Virus record (IMG/VR): IMGVR_UViG_3300002460_000183
Span: 1 to 22,105 of that record
Reading direction: 5' to 3' (one strand)
Source of the DNA: a virus
DNA length: 22,105 nt
The first letter of the stretch is position 1; each line of letters begins with the position of its first letter. Below the pieces are notes generated by a model, which was not told the DNA's origin, ran no database searches, and saw only the letters and a list, made by a program, of their open reading frames with translations. Of this stretch, positions 1-7,831 are shown in pieces. A program made the translations under genes and the position numbers.

Positions 1-1
1 T

Positions 2-469
2 GACCTGCCTGTGTTCTTTCACGACTACACCAAGGGTGACCTGTTCCAAATCGACAAGATGGTCTTGGACCTTGAGCCGATGCGGTTCACACGCCACCCG
101 CTGGACATGTCGTCAGCAGGCAACTGGAATGGCCGCGTCGTGCTGGTCGGTGAAGCCTTTGCCGAGCGCAAAGACTGCGACGCGTTCTACCAATGGCCCT
201 TCGCTTCATTCAGTGGCGAAGGTTGCAGCCAATGGCTGGCTGAGAAGCTAGATCTGGCAGAAGTCGGTGAAGACGAGATCCTCTGGCTCAACTCAGACCA
301 AGACCTGTCTGTGCTTCATGACCTAACTCCTGAGCGCGTCATCACGCTCGGCACTGAAGCCTACCAACAGCTGTACCGCCTGAAGATCAAGGCGGCAAGT
401 GTCCAGCATCCTCAGAGCTGGAAGCGATTCAAACATGGCCAGCGGTATCCTCTGCTGGACCTCATCTAA
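2..469 (+). CDS. Uracil-DNA glycosylase superfamily-like protein, 5'-truncated by window edge
   Basis: The reading frame is open to the left edge, so the gene probably starts upstream; a GTG at 11 is possible but has no visible ribosome site. Numbering from that GTG, the C-terminal part looks like the UDG superfamily: a VVLVGEAF segment (residues 43-50) resembling motif 1 (GExPG), PFASFSG (63-69) resembling the PFxGxxG that follows it, VITLGTEA (110-117) resembling the conserved strand-helix, and VQHPQSWKRF (131-140) in the place of the HPS motif. The Pro-Gly of motif 1 is not kept, so glycosylase activity is doubtful. The first 40 residues do not look like this fold and may be the end of another domain. 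It lies 9 bases before the thymidylate synthase homologue, which suggests a role in nucleotide or modified-base metabolism. The fold assignment is moderate; the activity is unknown. Confidence 0.55.
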   Translation, partial: DLPVFFHDYTKGDLFQIDKMVLDLEPMRFTRHPLDMSSAGNWNGRVVLVGEAFAERKDCDAFYQWPFASFSGEGCSQWLAEKLDLAEVGEDEILWLNSDQDLSVLHDLTPERVITLGTEAYQQLYRLKIKAASVQHPQSWKRFKHGQRYPLLDLI

Positions 470-478
470 GGAAGCATC

Positions 479-1261
479 ATGGACTTTTCAAGAACTTGGC
501 TCGACGCCCTCAATGACATCCTGACCAATGGTGACCCAGTGGCGCCACGCGGCAAGATGACTCGTGAGATTCCCCAACGTACCATGGTAGTCGACATGCG
601 CCGCCCGGTGCTTCGTGTACCTGACCGCAGCCTGAGCTACAAGTTCATGGCCGCCGAGGCATACTGGATCCTGTCTGGTGATGACCGCGTGGAGACCATT
701 GCTCCATACAACAGCCGCATCAAGGACTTCAGCGACGATGGTGAACGCTTCTTTGGCGCCTACGGCCCCAAGATCAAAGCTCAGTTGCCCTACATCATCG
801 ACAAGCTGTTGGCCGACGAGGACAGCCGTCAAGCTGGCCTGACCATCTGGCGTGAGTGCCCACCAAACACCAAGGACGTGCCTTGCACCGTGGCGATCTT
901 CTTCAGCATCCGCAGCGGCAAGGTGAACGCCCACGTGTTCATGCGATCAAGCGACGTCTGGCTTGGTGTGCCGTATGACGTCTTCAACTTCAGCATGCTG
1001 GCTCATCTGGTCTGCGGCTTGTTGAATGAACACCGTCCGACTGCCGACGCAGTGAAACCTGGTCGCCTCTTTTTGACGGCAGCCTCAAGCCACCTGTACG
1101 AGACCAACTGGGCAGATGCTAAGTTGTGCCTGGCCAGCGAGGTCCTTGAGCAACCTGAGACAGACATCCTGCTTTGGAACGACGCGGCACACTTGATGAA
1201 GGTCTTGGCCGCCTTGCGCGAGACCAAGGCTGGTGACGACCTTCGCTGGTGGGAGAACTAA
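479..1261 (+). CDS. Thymidylate synthase-family enzyme, possible dCMP (hydroxy)methylase
   Basis: A 260-residue pyrimidine C5-methyltransferase-family protein. Visible landmarks are E60 (E. coli TS Glu58), DEDSRQ (113-118, phosphate-binding Arg region, second Arg replaced by Gln), the nucleophile C136 in VPCT, MRSSDVWLG (155-163) and SHLY (204-207). The residue matching E. coli Asn177, which reads the uracil ring, is D167 in VPYDVFNF. In this family Asp at that place is the mark of dCMP-specific enzymes: T4 dCMP hydroxymethylase has it, and TS Asn-to-Asp mutants act on dCMP. The protein is about the usual length, but the end is divergent and lacks the TS C-terminal PVAI-type tail. AAGGA precedes the ATG. 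It is followed directly by a dCMP deaminase. The family is certain. Substrate (dCMP against dUMP) and product (methyl or hydroxymethyl) are inferred. Confidence 0.85.
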   Translation: MDFSRTWLDALNDILTNGDPVAPRGKMTREIPQRTMVVDMRRPVLRVPDRSLSYKFMAAEAYWILSGDDRVETIAPYNSRIKDFSDDGERFFGAYGPKIKAQLPYIIDKLLADEDSRQAGLTIWRECPPNTKDVPCTVAIFFSIRSGKVNAHVFMRSSDVWLGVPYDVFNFSMLAHLVCGLLNEHRPTADAVKPGRLFLTAASSHLYETNWADAKLCLASEVLEQPETDILLWNDAAHLMKVLAALRETKAGDDLRWWEN

Positions 1262-1262
1262 G

Positions 1263-1757
1263 ATGAGACTCAGCCGCGACGAATGGGCCCTCAAGCTGGC
1301 CTTGCTGACCGCTCAGAGAACAACTTGCTGCCGCCGCGCCGTGGGTTGTGTCTTGCTGAATGCCCGTGGCCATGTACTCTCAACCGGGTACAACGGCGTC
1401 GCGGCTGGGCTTCCTCACTGTAATCACATGGAGGTTGTCACTGATGACGATGGCCACAACACCTATGTGGTTGAGGTCTTTCCTCATGCTTGCTCAGGAG
1501 CCAAGGCGCCAAGCGGCACGAACCTTGATGGCTGTCAGGCGATCCACGCCGAGCAGAATGCCTTGCTCCAGTGCCGAGACATGTATGCAATCCACACAGC
1601 CTACGTGACGGCCAGCCCATGCATGACCTGCTGCAAGCTGTTGCTGAACACGAGTTGCCAGCGGATTGTCTACGTGGAGGAGTATCCTCATTCGGCAGCC
1701 AAAGACTTGTGGACTGGTGCCGGAAGGACCTGGGAGCAACTTCTTGTGGAACTTTGA
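1263..1757 (+). CDS. Deoxycytidylate (dCMP) deaminase
   Basis: A zinc-dependent cytidine/deoxycytidylate deaminase-fold protein of 164 residues that should convert dCMP to dUMP in the cytoplasm. The catalytic motif is complete: H95-A-E97 (zinc ligand and proton-shuttling Glu) and P119-C120-M-T-C123 (two Cys ligands). RRAVGCVLLNARGHVLSTGYNG (within 24-45) matches the family's substrate-loop strand, and C22/C23, C53 and H55 could form the extra structural zinc site known in T4-type enzymes. The ATG at 1263 is chosen over an in-frame start 30 bases upstream because GGGAG lies 7 bases before it and it sits one base after the upstream stop, implying coupled translation with the TS homologue. Together they form a pyrimidine cassette. 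Some dCMP deaminases also accept 5-substituted dCMP, which matters given the neighbour's Asp substitution. Confidence 0.93.
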   Translation: MRLSRDEWALKLALLTAQRTTCCRRAVGCVLLNARGHVLSTGYNGVAAGLPHCNHMEVVTDDDGHNTYVVEVFPHACSGAKAPSGTNLDGCQAIHAEQNALLQCRDMYAIHTAYVTASPCMTCCKLLLNTSCQRIVYVEEYPHSAAKDLWTGAGRTWEQLLVEL

Positions 1758-1796
1758 TCCAACTTGAGCCTCAGGAATGACCCGAGGCAAACAACT

Positions 1797-1839
1797 AAGG
1801 CCTAGCCAGTAGTAAGTACTGGACTAGGCCTTTCTTTTT
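1797..1839 (+). terminator. Strong stem-loop terminator, probably bidirectional
   Basis: Two 15-16 base arms (1797-1811 and 1817-1832) pair fully except for one bulged A at 1823, around a GTAAG loop, and are followed on the plus strand by a T-rich run (1831-1839). It closes the dCMP deaminase operon. The minus strand past the hairpin is only moderately U-rich, but the late operon converges on the same spot, so the hairpin may stop both. A second weaker stem (1768-1772 with 1784-1788) lies just before it on the plus strand. Confidence 0.9.
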
Positions 1840-1868
1840 AATCCTGCATGGTTCCTGTAAGTCCCTGC

Positions 1869-2288
1869 CTACTTCGTAGCCCCTCGGACCTTCTCCCAGG
1901 ACCGTCCGGCAACGTAGCCAGTCATCACGACACCAAAGAGGGTCAGCACTGGCTCAGGGATGGCCAGCATCCAGGCCTTGAAGCCCAAAGTGAATGCCGC
2001 CGCAGCTTCAGGTTTGAAGATAGTCAAGACGCCCATGGGGATACTCCACAAGAGCAGTACGTAGACCACATACAAGAACGACGGTCTGGCTCGACTGGTC
2101 CAAGGATCTGTGGACTGAGCTTCAGCAATGATGGCGCTGAGCTGCACCTTGATCTCGTCCAGGTCACCAGCTTGCTGCATCTTCAGAAGCTCAAGTTGGG
2201 CCTGCGCTTTCTGCGCTGGGTCTGGAAAGATCTTGTCAATGATCTTTGATCCGATACCGAAGATTGAACTGAGAGTAATTGGGTCCAT
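1869..2288 (-). CDS. Putative holin (3TM-type phage holin)
   Basis: A 139-residue protein with an amphipathic, charged N-terminal half (Ala/Gln-rich helix about 24-58) and a hydrophobic C-terminal half: one membrane segment at about 69-91 (FLYVVYVLLLWSIPMGVLTIF) and one or two more at about 100-127 (GFKAWMLAIPEPVLTLFGVV), ending in GYVAGRSWEKV. This matches the layout of the 3TM holin family, in which the protein permeabilises the inner membrane to release or trigger the endolysin. The start at MDPITL is preferred over an upstream in-frame ATG because AAGGAG precedes it and the ATG shares its A with the endolysin stop (TAATG), so translation is coupled. It is the last gene of the late operon. 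Family fit is good; the exact number of membrane spans is uncertain. Confidence 0.75.
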   Translation of the reverse strand: MDPITLSSIFGIGSKIIDKIFPDPAQKAQAQLELLKMQQAGDLDEIKVQLSAIIAEAQSTDPWTSRARPSFLYVVYVLLLWSIPMGVLTIFKPEAAAAFTLGFKAWMLAIPEPVLTLFGVVMTGYVAGRSWEKVRGATK

Positions 2289-2671
2289 TATGGGTACTCC
2301 TTCCATGGTAATTGCCAATGTGGTCCGTCCTTGAATGTCGTCCAGTCGCCACCCCATTCAATTGGGATCTGCAACTCGGCGGCAGCCTGCTTGACGGCAA
2401 CAGCAAGCTTGTGGTAGAGAGGCCAATCCCAGCGCACTGAGCCAGCCACATAGGCACCAAGATCGACAGCGTGGCCAGTCAGGTGGCGTGACCTCACGGT
2501 CTGACTGGCACCCGCTTTTACAAGTTGTTCTTGCCGAGTCTTGGAGCGAACTCCTTCAAGCACAGCAAAGTCAATCTCCGTGATTTCAATGGCGCGCTCA
2601 ACAACTTTGACGAGGTCCGGGTGGACCCCAGCAAGGCGGTCTCGCGACTTTTTGCTGAGGTTGTAGGTCAT
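2288..2671 (-). CDS. Endolysin, M15-family L-alanyl-D-glutamate-type peptidase
   Basis: A 127-residue zinc peptidase of the VanY/M15 type, close in size to the T5 endolysin. Zinc-site motifs are visible: SRHLTGHAVD (61-70) provides H63 and D70, and DGPHWQL (115-121) provides H118; EGVRSKTRQEQL (39-50) matches the family's substrate-side helix. It should cut the peptide stem of peptidoglycan. There is no signal peptide or cell-wall-binding domain, so it needs the neighbouring holin to reach the periplasm. Its ATG overlaps the stop of the upstream membrane protein by four bases (ATGA), and its stop overlaps the holin start, giving a tight lysis cassette. Confidence 0.93.
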   Translation of the reverse strand: MTYNLSKKSRDRLAGVHPDLVKVVERAIEITEIDFAVLEGVRSKTRQEQLVKAGASQTVRSRHLTGHAVDLGAYVAGSVRWDWPLYHKLAVAVKQAAAELQIPIEWGGDWTTFKDGPHWQLPWKEYP

Positions 2672-2922
2672 GGCTTATCCGCCTTCTTGTCGATCTTGTC
2701 TTCAATCCTGTCCAACTTGGCAAACAGGGCATTAACTGAACTGGTGAACTCATCCTTTTTGACGTAGGCGCCAGCCACCAAGACTTCAATTTCAGAAACC
2801 TTGGCGGCAAGTTCCTTATCGGCTGTCTGGAGGTCTTTGACGGCCTGCCAAACCGCATTGAGAAGAAAACCAATCAGGGCACCAAATCCTGCAAGTAGCC
2901 AGTTGACAATTGTTTGATCCAT
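2668..2922 (-). CDS. Small membrane-anchored coiled-coil protein of the lysis cassette
   Basis: 84 residues: a hydrophobic segment at about 6-27 (VNWLLAGFGALIGFLLNAVW) followed by a long charged helix with heptad-like spacing (about 28-80, ending KLDRIEDKIDKKADKP). There is no signal-peptide cleavage site. The topology, one N-terminal anchor and a coiled coil, would fit an inner-membrane spanin subunit or an accessory holin/antiholin, but no family motif decides this. The AAGGGG ribosome site overlaps the tailspike stop codon, and the 3' end overlaps the endolysin start. Function is inferred from position between tailspike and endolysin only. Confidence 0.7.
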   Translation of the reverse strand: MDQTIVNWLLAGFGALIGFLLNAVWQAVKDLQTADKELAAKVSEIEVLVAGAYVKKDEFTSSVNALFAKLDRIEDKIDKKADKP

Positions 2923-2934
2923 GTTTGTTGCCCC

Positions 2935-4617
2935 TTAAGTAAATGTGCCGGTTTTCTTGTAAGTGGCACGAACAATAATGCTGTGGCCGTCAGTGGCGCC
3001 ATATGAAACCCAAAATCCTCCAGTTGCGTCCCCTGCCGCCGGTCGTGGTTCACCGTTGCCTCCTCGAATAACTCCTACTGTGAACAATTCAAGCGTGTAC
3101 CCAGCAATTGCAGAGATGAAGAATTGCTTATTACCTACTGACGCTGGGGTGTTGTTGTACCACATTTGGTAAACCACCCGACCAGAAGCATCAAGTGGAG
3201 TAACAACGGTGCGTGCAGTTTCTGTCAGTGTACCATCACCACCAGTAATTGTTGGAACGGCGGGAGAACCACCAAGCGGAGTGAGTATAGTTACGCCCTG
3301 GCCTGTTACAGTTTGGCCACCTCCAGCATTACCTATCCACAGTGGGCGAATTCCAATTGTGTCGATGAAGCTGGTGCCAGCGCCACTGAAATAATTCCTC
3401 ATCACAACACTAGATGAACCGTCAGTAGAAGCAGTGGAATTAGTAGCAATGTTTGTGGCAATTAACTCAAACCAGCAGCTTTCTACAAGGGTGTTCTGAC
3501 CCATGACAACACCGGTTGCACCTGGGCAATCTTCAAACTCACAGTTTCTTACCGTCACTCCAGTACAGTCGGCCGCGTTGATGATCGTGTTGCACCCACC
3601 CAACGCATAAAACCAGCAGTCCCTGATTTCAACAATGTTTGGGTTGCTGAAGACACCTGCGCCGTTATTGTTCAGCGAGATGACTTGAGATGGACCGTAG
3701 TTGACTTCGCAACTAATGCCTTCAAACACATTCTGGTAGGACAAATACGGGTTGGCGGCCAAGTCAATAAATTTGCCAACTGAACCTGACGTTGTTGTAA
3801 ACGACTTGTAGGCAATCCGTTTAAAGAAGGCGTTGTTCCAACCGCTCAGCACTAAAGCCTTGTGCGAAAGATTAGTCTTGTCGCTTGCAGCGTTGGCTCG
3901 CACAGTAAAGTCAGAAAGTATTGCGCCATCAATACGACCCGCAGTTTGAACTTTGCGGATGATGGGACCTGCCGCAGTGGCCATCTGCAAAATTGCGCTG
4001 GTCATAGATTCACCAACCAAGTTTACAATTTTCGGTTGGTTTGGGAACTCCAATGTAGAGATGAGGTAAGTACCAGCAGGAAGGTACACTGTGCCGCCGT
4101 TGACTGGGGTTGAGTCGATGGCCGCTTGCACTGCAGCAGTGACGTTGATAGAGGCCGTATTTGATTCAACATCTGCAATCTGCGCAGCAGTCATGAAGTC
4201 AAAGGCACTGATGACGTCGCGTAGTTTGCTCTGAGCGCTTCGAGCCACTGCACCAATACCGGACTGAAGAAAACTGATTTCATCTGCTGAGTAATCTCCA
4301 GTTATCACGACGTCACTAAACCGATCTGTCGCTGTTGGAGAAGTGTAAATAAATGATCTGTTCTTGTTCAACACCTTGATGGAATAATCACCATTGGCAT
4401 AAAGACGTGCGGGCGTGCCATTGCGCGATGGGTAACCACCATTTGTTCTGATAGGTTGAATTGCTGGGATTGTTAAATCAACATCCCAATAGACTGGTGT
4501 TGGCACAACTTCTGGATTTTGATTGGCCACGCCAATATAGACGTAACCGTCATTAAGTGGATTGCCATCGACGTCAGTAAAAACTGGGTAGGGCGGATTG
4601 ACAGACAAAGTAGACAT
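2935..4617 (-). CDS. Tailspike protein with P22-type head-binding domain and beta-helix
   Basis: 560 residues. The N-terminal ~105 residues (PPYPVFTDVDGNPLNDGYVYIG, then VYWDVDLTIPAIQPIRTNGG and DYSIKVLNKNRSFIY) match the head-binding domain of the P22 tailspike, which docks the trimer on the tail hub. After a linker, VTAAVQAAIDSTPVNGGTVYLPAGTY is the typical start of a right-handed beta-helix (pectate-lyase fold), followed by repeated short strands with Asn/Val/Ile ladders (RDCWFY, VRNCEFEDC, VESCWFE) to about residue 420, and a beta-rich C-terminal domain. Such proteins bind and often cut surface polysaccharide; active-site residues cannot be assigned here. AGGAG precedes the ATG. Codon use looks more A/T-ending than in the packaging and portal genes, common for exchanged receptor-binding modules. 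Confidence 0.88.
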   Translation of the reverse strand: MSTLSVNPPYPVFTDVDGNPLNDGYVYIGVANQNPEVVPTPVYWDVDLTIPAIQPIRTNGGYPSRNGTPARLYANGDYSIKVLNKNRSFIYTSPTATDRFSDVVITGDYSADEISFLQSGIGAVARSAQSKLRDVISAFDFMTAAQIADVESNTASINVTAAVQAAIDSTPVNGGTVYLPAGTYLISTLEFPNQPKIVNLVGESMTSAILQMATAAGPIIRKVQTAGRIDGAILSDFTVRANAASDKTNLSHKALVLSGWNNAFFKRIAYKSFTTTSGSVGKFIDLAANPYLSYQNVFEGISCEVNYGPSQVISLNNNGAGVFSNPNIVEIRDCWFYALGGCNTIINAADCTGVTVRNCEFEDCPGATGVVMGQNTLVESCWFELIATNIATNSTASTDGSSSVVMRNYFSGAGTSFIDTIGIRPLWIGNAGGGQTVTGQGVTILTPLGGSPAVPTITGGDGTLTETARTVVTPLDASGRVVYQMWYNNTPASVGNKQFFISAIAGYTLELFTVGVIRGGNGEPRPAAGDATGGFWVSYGATDGHSIIVRATYKKTGTFT

Positions 4618-4636
4618 GTGATTCTCCTATAAAAAG

Positions 4637-6535
4637 TTACTCGCCCAGGGCCTTGCGGACCTTAGCTCTTGTTTTCGCATCTTTGATGCCTTTAGTCATC
4701 AGACGGAAACTTGTCATGATGGGTGCAGGTACTCCTGCCGTGCCGCTGATAGCAATGTCCATCATGCCAGCTAAGACGCTGGCGGTGTTGCTTGTGTTGA
4801 CGCTACCAGGTGGTGCAACAAGCACATCCTTGGCCACATCATTGATAATACGAAGTTGCTCTGCGCCCTTCTTGCCAAACACAAAATCAAGTTTGCCAGA
4901 CTTGTCCAGCTGACTGACCACACGGTCAAGTTGGCCTGGCGACAAGATGGGGTTCCCAAGTTCGTCACGACCAACTCCTTTAGTGGCCTCATCACGCAAG
5001 AACTTAAGCGTGCCGCCTTGCAATTCCTTCCAGGCTTGTTGGCCATTAGGACCCTCAGTCTGAAGCAAACGACGAACTTGCCGAACGGTATCAAGAGAGG
5101 TAGATGGGTCAATGACTGAGCGGCGTAGAACATCTTCCATGGCGATGGCGCGATCATTTGAACCACGCTTCTGGCCAAGCAGGTTCTTTACCAAACCAAT
5201 GTTCTCGTAATCACTGCCAAACCGGGCTCGTGCTGCACGGGCTTGCTTGTACATGTTGCCACCAAGGCCGTCAGTTGAGGCATCAATGAGGCTGCGCATC
5301 TGCGAAGCTTGCATGATGTTGGTTGGCTCAGTGTTGGTAGCTCCACCAATAGACCGGCGGAATAACTCGGCCGTCTTGAGAGCCACAGGTTGGGCAACCA
5401 ATGTTCCATCAGGCGCTTCAGTGGCCACGCCGAGCTGTAGCGCTTTGGCACGAGTTGCCTTGAGCACGTTGGCCACCTCAGCCTCAGGTGCGTTGTCAAC
5501 CAAATGCTGAACCACGGTGTCGAGCTTGACAGGGGCTTCCATCTCGCCGGCCTTCTCGGCCTCCTTGTACAAGGTGCGGATGCGTGTCTTGTCACGAGCA
5601 GCCCGGTCACGAAGCGCCTTGTCTACGGTCAGGCCAATGGAACGCAAATCAGGTGCCTCAGCTCCAGTCATGTCGATGAAGGTCTCAAGGTTTTGTTGGA
5701 GCTGCTTGTTCTGAGTGGCGAAACGCTCACGAATGGGTGCACCTACTTCAGGCAACTTGGCTGTTTCGCGTTCAAAGCGTTGCTGCTCAAACTGGCGTGT
5801 CTTTTGACCTTCGGTCAACTTGATGGGCACTGGCAATTCTTCGGCTTTGGCTTGGCGCAGGGTGGCCAAATCAACACCAGCGGCCCCACCGGAACCAGGC
5901 GTGCCAGGAGTGGGCTTCTTAGAAGTTGCACCAGGCAGTATCTCAGTGATTGGCTCAGCAACTTTGGCTACAGCTTGACCAGCACGCTTTGTGGCAGCAA
6001 CGACGGGAGCCGCAACACGACCTGCAGTTGCTGCCACAGCTGGCATTGCGGCTTTTACACCTGAGGACACTGCACCAATAGGACCAACAACTGGGATGAC
6101 AGGAGGGACATTCTGAAGCACTTCACCGACGGCTTGTACCTGCTCCTGGCCTGACTGAGTGCGAGGCGCGTAGGTCAATGCCTGAGCTCCCTGCATGGCT
6201 GACTTCTGGACCAGGTCAGCCGCTTGCTGGCTACCAAACTGGCCAGACAGGATCTGCTCAGCCAGACCCTTCAGCGTGCCGCCAATAAGACCGGCTGCTC
6301 CTCCAATTGCACCAGTGCCAATGGTCAATGCTGCCTCGCCAGCCCCAACAATCTTCTCACCAACAGATGGTTCAACGTACTCCTGAGTTGTGCCAGGCAC
6401 AATCGTGTCTGGGATCTGGTTTGTGGTATCTTGGCGTGCCTTGACAAGCACGGCAGCCAAGCGCCGAGCGGCATCAAGGTCACCCGCCTTGTCGGCGTTG
6501 ACCAAGGCCAGCTCAAGTTCTTGGAGTGTTGCCAT
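4637..6535 (-). CDS. DNA ejection / internal virion protein (P22 gp16 position)
   Basis: 632 residues. The N-terminus (ALVNADKAGDLDAARRLA, about 10-27) is a helical motif often seen at the start of phage ejection proteins. A glycine/alanine-rich hydrophobic stretch (about 62-92, IGTGAIGGAAGLIGGTLKG) and an Ala/Val-rich one (about 150-190) could insert in membranes. The rest is long, charged and mainly helical. It is the third and largest of three consecutive ejection-type genes, just before the tailspike, the place of gp16 in P22. Such proteins leave the capsid and help DNA cross the envelope. No lytic transglycosylase or protease motif was recognised. Its ATG shares one base with the preceding stop (TAATG). 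Role by position and style; no strong sequence match claimed. Confidence 0.7.
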   Translation of the reverse strand: MATLQELELALVNADKAGDLDAARRLAAVLVKARQDTTNQIPDTIVPGTTQEYVEPSVGEKIVGAGEAALTIGTGAIGGAAGLIGGTLKGLAEQILSGQFGSQQAADLVQKSAMQGAQALTYAPRTQSGQEQVQAVGEVLQNVPPVIPVVGPIGAVSSGVKAAMPAVAATAGRVAAPVVAATKRAGQAVAKVAEPITEILPGATSKKPTPGTPGSGGAAGVDLATLRQAKAEELPVPIKLTEGQKTRQFEQQRFERETAKLPEVGAPIRERFATQNKQLQQNLETFIDMTGAEAPDLRSIGLTVDKALRDRAARDKTRIRTLYKEAEKAGEMEAPVKLDTVVQHLVDNAPEAEVANVLKATRAKALQLGVATEAPDGTLVAQPVALKTAELFRRSIGGATNTEPTNIMQASQMRSLIDASTDGLGGNMYKQARAARARFGSDYENIGLVKNLLGQKRGSNDRAIAMEDVLRRSVIDPSTSLDTVRQVRRLLQTEGPNGQQAWKELQGGTLKFLRDEATKGVGRDELGNPILSPGQLDRVVSQLDKSGKLDFVFGKKGAEQLRIINDVAKDVLVAPPGSVNTSNTASVLAGMMDIAISGTAGVPAPIMTSFRLMTKGIKDAKTRAKVRKALGE

Positions 6536-7830
6536 TAACGTGCTCCTTGGGTATACTTCTTCACAAGCGCATCGATGTCGCCACCAGACGTGCTCACGGC
6601 CGGTGTGTCAGGGATGGTCTCAGGCAGGCCTGCACGAGCAGTCATGTTCTTGCGAGCCTTCATGACCAAGCGCTGAGCTTCCTTGACGTTCTCGAGCAGA
6701 CGCTCAGGAGACTGCTTCAAACTGAAGTTCTGCAAAGCTGCTTGAAGCTTCTCGCCTTCGGCGTTGGACAATGCGCCCATGCCCTTGATGTTGGGGATCT
6801 GGGCCATGAATGACTGTGAACCAAGCGTCTCAACCAGAGCCTCGAAGTCGGCCGTGTCTTGGCTGAGAGTGGGCATGCGCGACGACACCGGACCGGCAGC
6901 TGAACCAATCACACCAATCGGCGTCTTCAGGATGCGATCAGCCGTGTTAAGCATATTGTCCATGTTGGTTCGAGCAGACTCAAGGTCTGCGGCCTTGGCG
7001 CGCACCGCATCATCACGTTTTTGCACCATATCCTGCAACTTAAGTTGGTTTTCTTCACGCTTGATCTGGTTACCCTCGCGAGCAATCTGAGCATTCATGG
7101 CTGCAATGCCAGCATTTTGCTTGGCAATCTTGATGTCCTCTTGGATCTTCGTGATGTCCCAACCTTTCTTCTGCAGGTCAAGCACCGCACCAGACTCAGC
7201 GAACTTGGCCTCAACAGCGGCTTTCTGGGCCTTGGCCTGAGACTCAGTCAGCTTCGATGGTTGAAGTTCTGCATCGCGCTGCTCGCCCTGAAGCTTTGTG
7301 AAGGTTTCAGTAAACTTGTCAGGCCCCATGGCCGACGCCAGAAAGAGGCCGGTGGAAGTCTTGGCCGTTTCAGGACTAGTCTTGATCAACACGCCCAGGT
7401 CTTCAAGTGTCTTGGCTTCGCGCTCTTGACCTGAGTTGCGGTAGGCGGTAGCCTGCTCAGTCAATAACTGTTGGGCAATCTCTGGATTGCCAGATTGAAG
7501 CGCAGCATAGACCTGCGTGGCTTGACCCAGGCGTGAGTCCTTCTGCTCAGTGCTGAGCACGTCGTAGGTCCGCTTGAAGTTCTCGCTCAGACTTGGATAC
7601 TTGACCATCATGCTGGCCAAAGCTGAGGGCGTCGGATTTTGAGATAGCGTACCAAGATCAGCTTCCATCTTTGCTTGGGTCTCACGCGCCTTTTGGAGGT
7701 CGAGAGCTTTTTGCTCGGCCAAGTTACGCTGGGACATCATGTTGGAGATGTTGAGTGCGTTTTGAACTCCACCCATGACCGACTGTGTCGGATCTGGGAC
7801 GTTGAGCATGTAGTTGAATGGTTGTGCCAT
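6535..7830 (-). CDS. DNA ejection protein (P22 gp20-like position)
   Basis: 431 residues, highly helical with few aromatic residues and long Gln/Ala/Lys/Glu coiled-coil-like regions (about 35-70 and 195-300). MAQPFNYMLNVPDPTQSVMGG at the start and the C-terminal segment TLGSQSFMAQIPNIKGMGALSNAEGEKL are of the kind found in phage internal DNA-transfer proteins. It lies between a gp7-like and a gp16-like gene, so it is most likely the middle member of the ejection set. The start follows the preceding stop by one base and the end overlaps the next start, indicating coupled, stoichiometric expression. No enzymatic motif is visible. Confidence 0.7.
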   Translation of the reverse strand: MAQPFNYMLNVPDPTQSVMGGVQNALNISNMMSQRNLAEQKALDLQKARETQAKMEADLGTLSQNPTPSALASMMVKYPSLSENFKRTYDVLSTEQKDSRLGQATQVYAALQSGNPEIAQQLLTEQATAYRNSGQEREAKTLEDLGVLIKTSPETAKTSTGLFLASAMGPDKFTETFTKLQGEQRDAELQPSKLTESQAKAQKAAVEAKFAESGAVLDLQKKGWDITKIQEDIKIAKQNAGIAAMNAQIAREGNQIKREENQLKLQDMVQKRDDAVRAKAADLESARTNMDNMLNTADRILKTPIGVIGSAAGPVSSRMPTLSQDTADFEALVETLGSQSFMAQIPNIKGMGALSNAEGEKLQAALQNFSLKQSPERLLENVKEAQRLVMKARKNMTARAGLPETIPDTPAVSTSGGDIDALVKKYTQGAR

Positions 7831-7831
7831 G

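Noticed and set aside
2598-2873. Possible embedded spanin frame within the lysis cassette
   Set aside because: The translation has no lipobox or signal peptide and follows a shadow frame of the coiled-coil gene.
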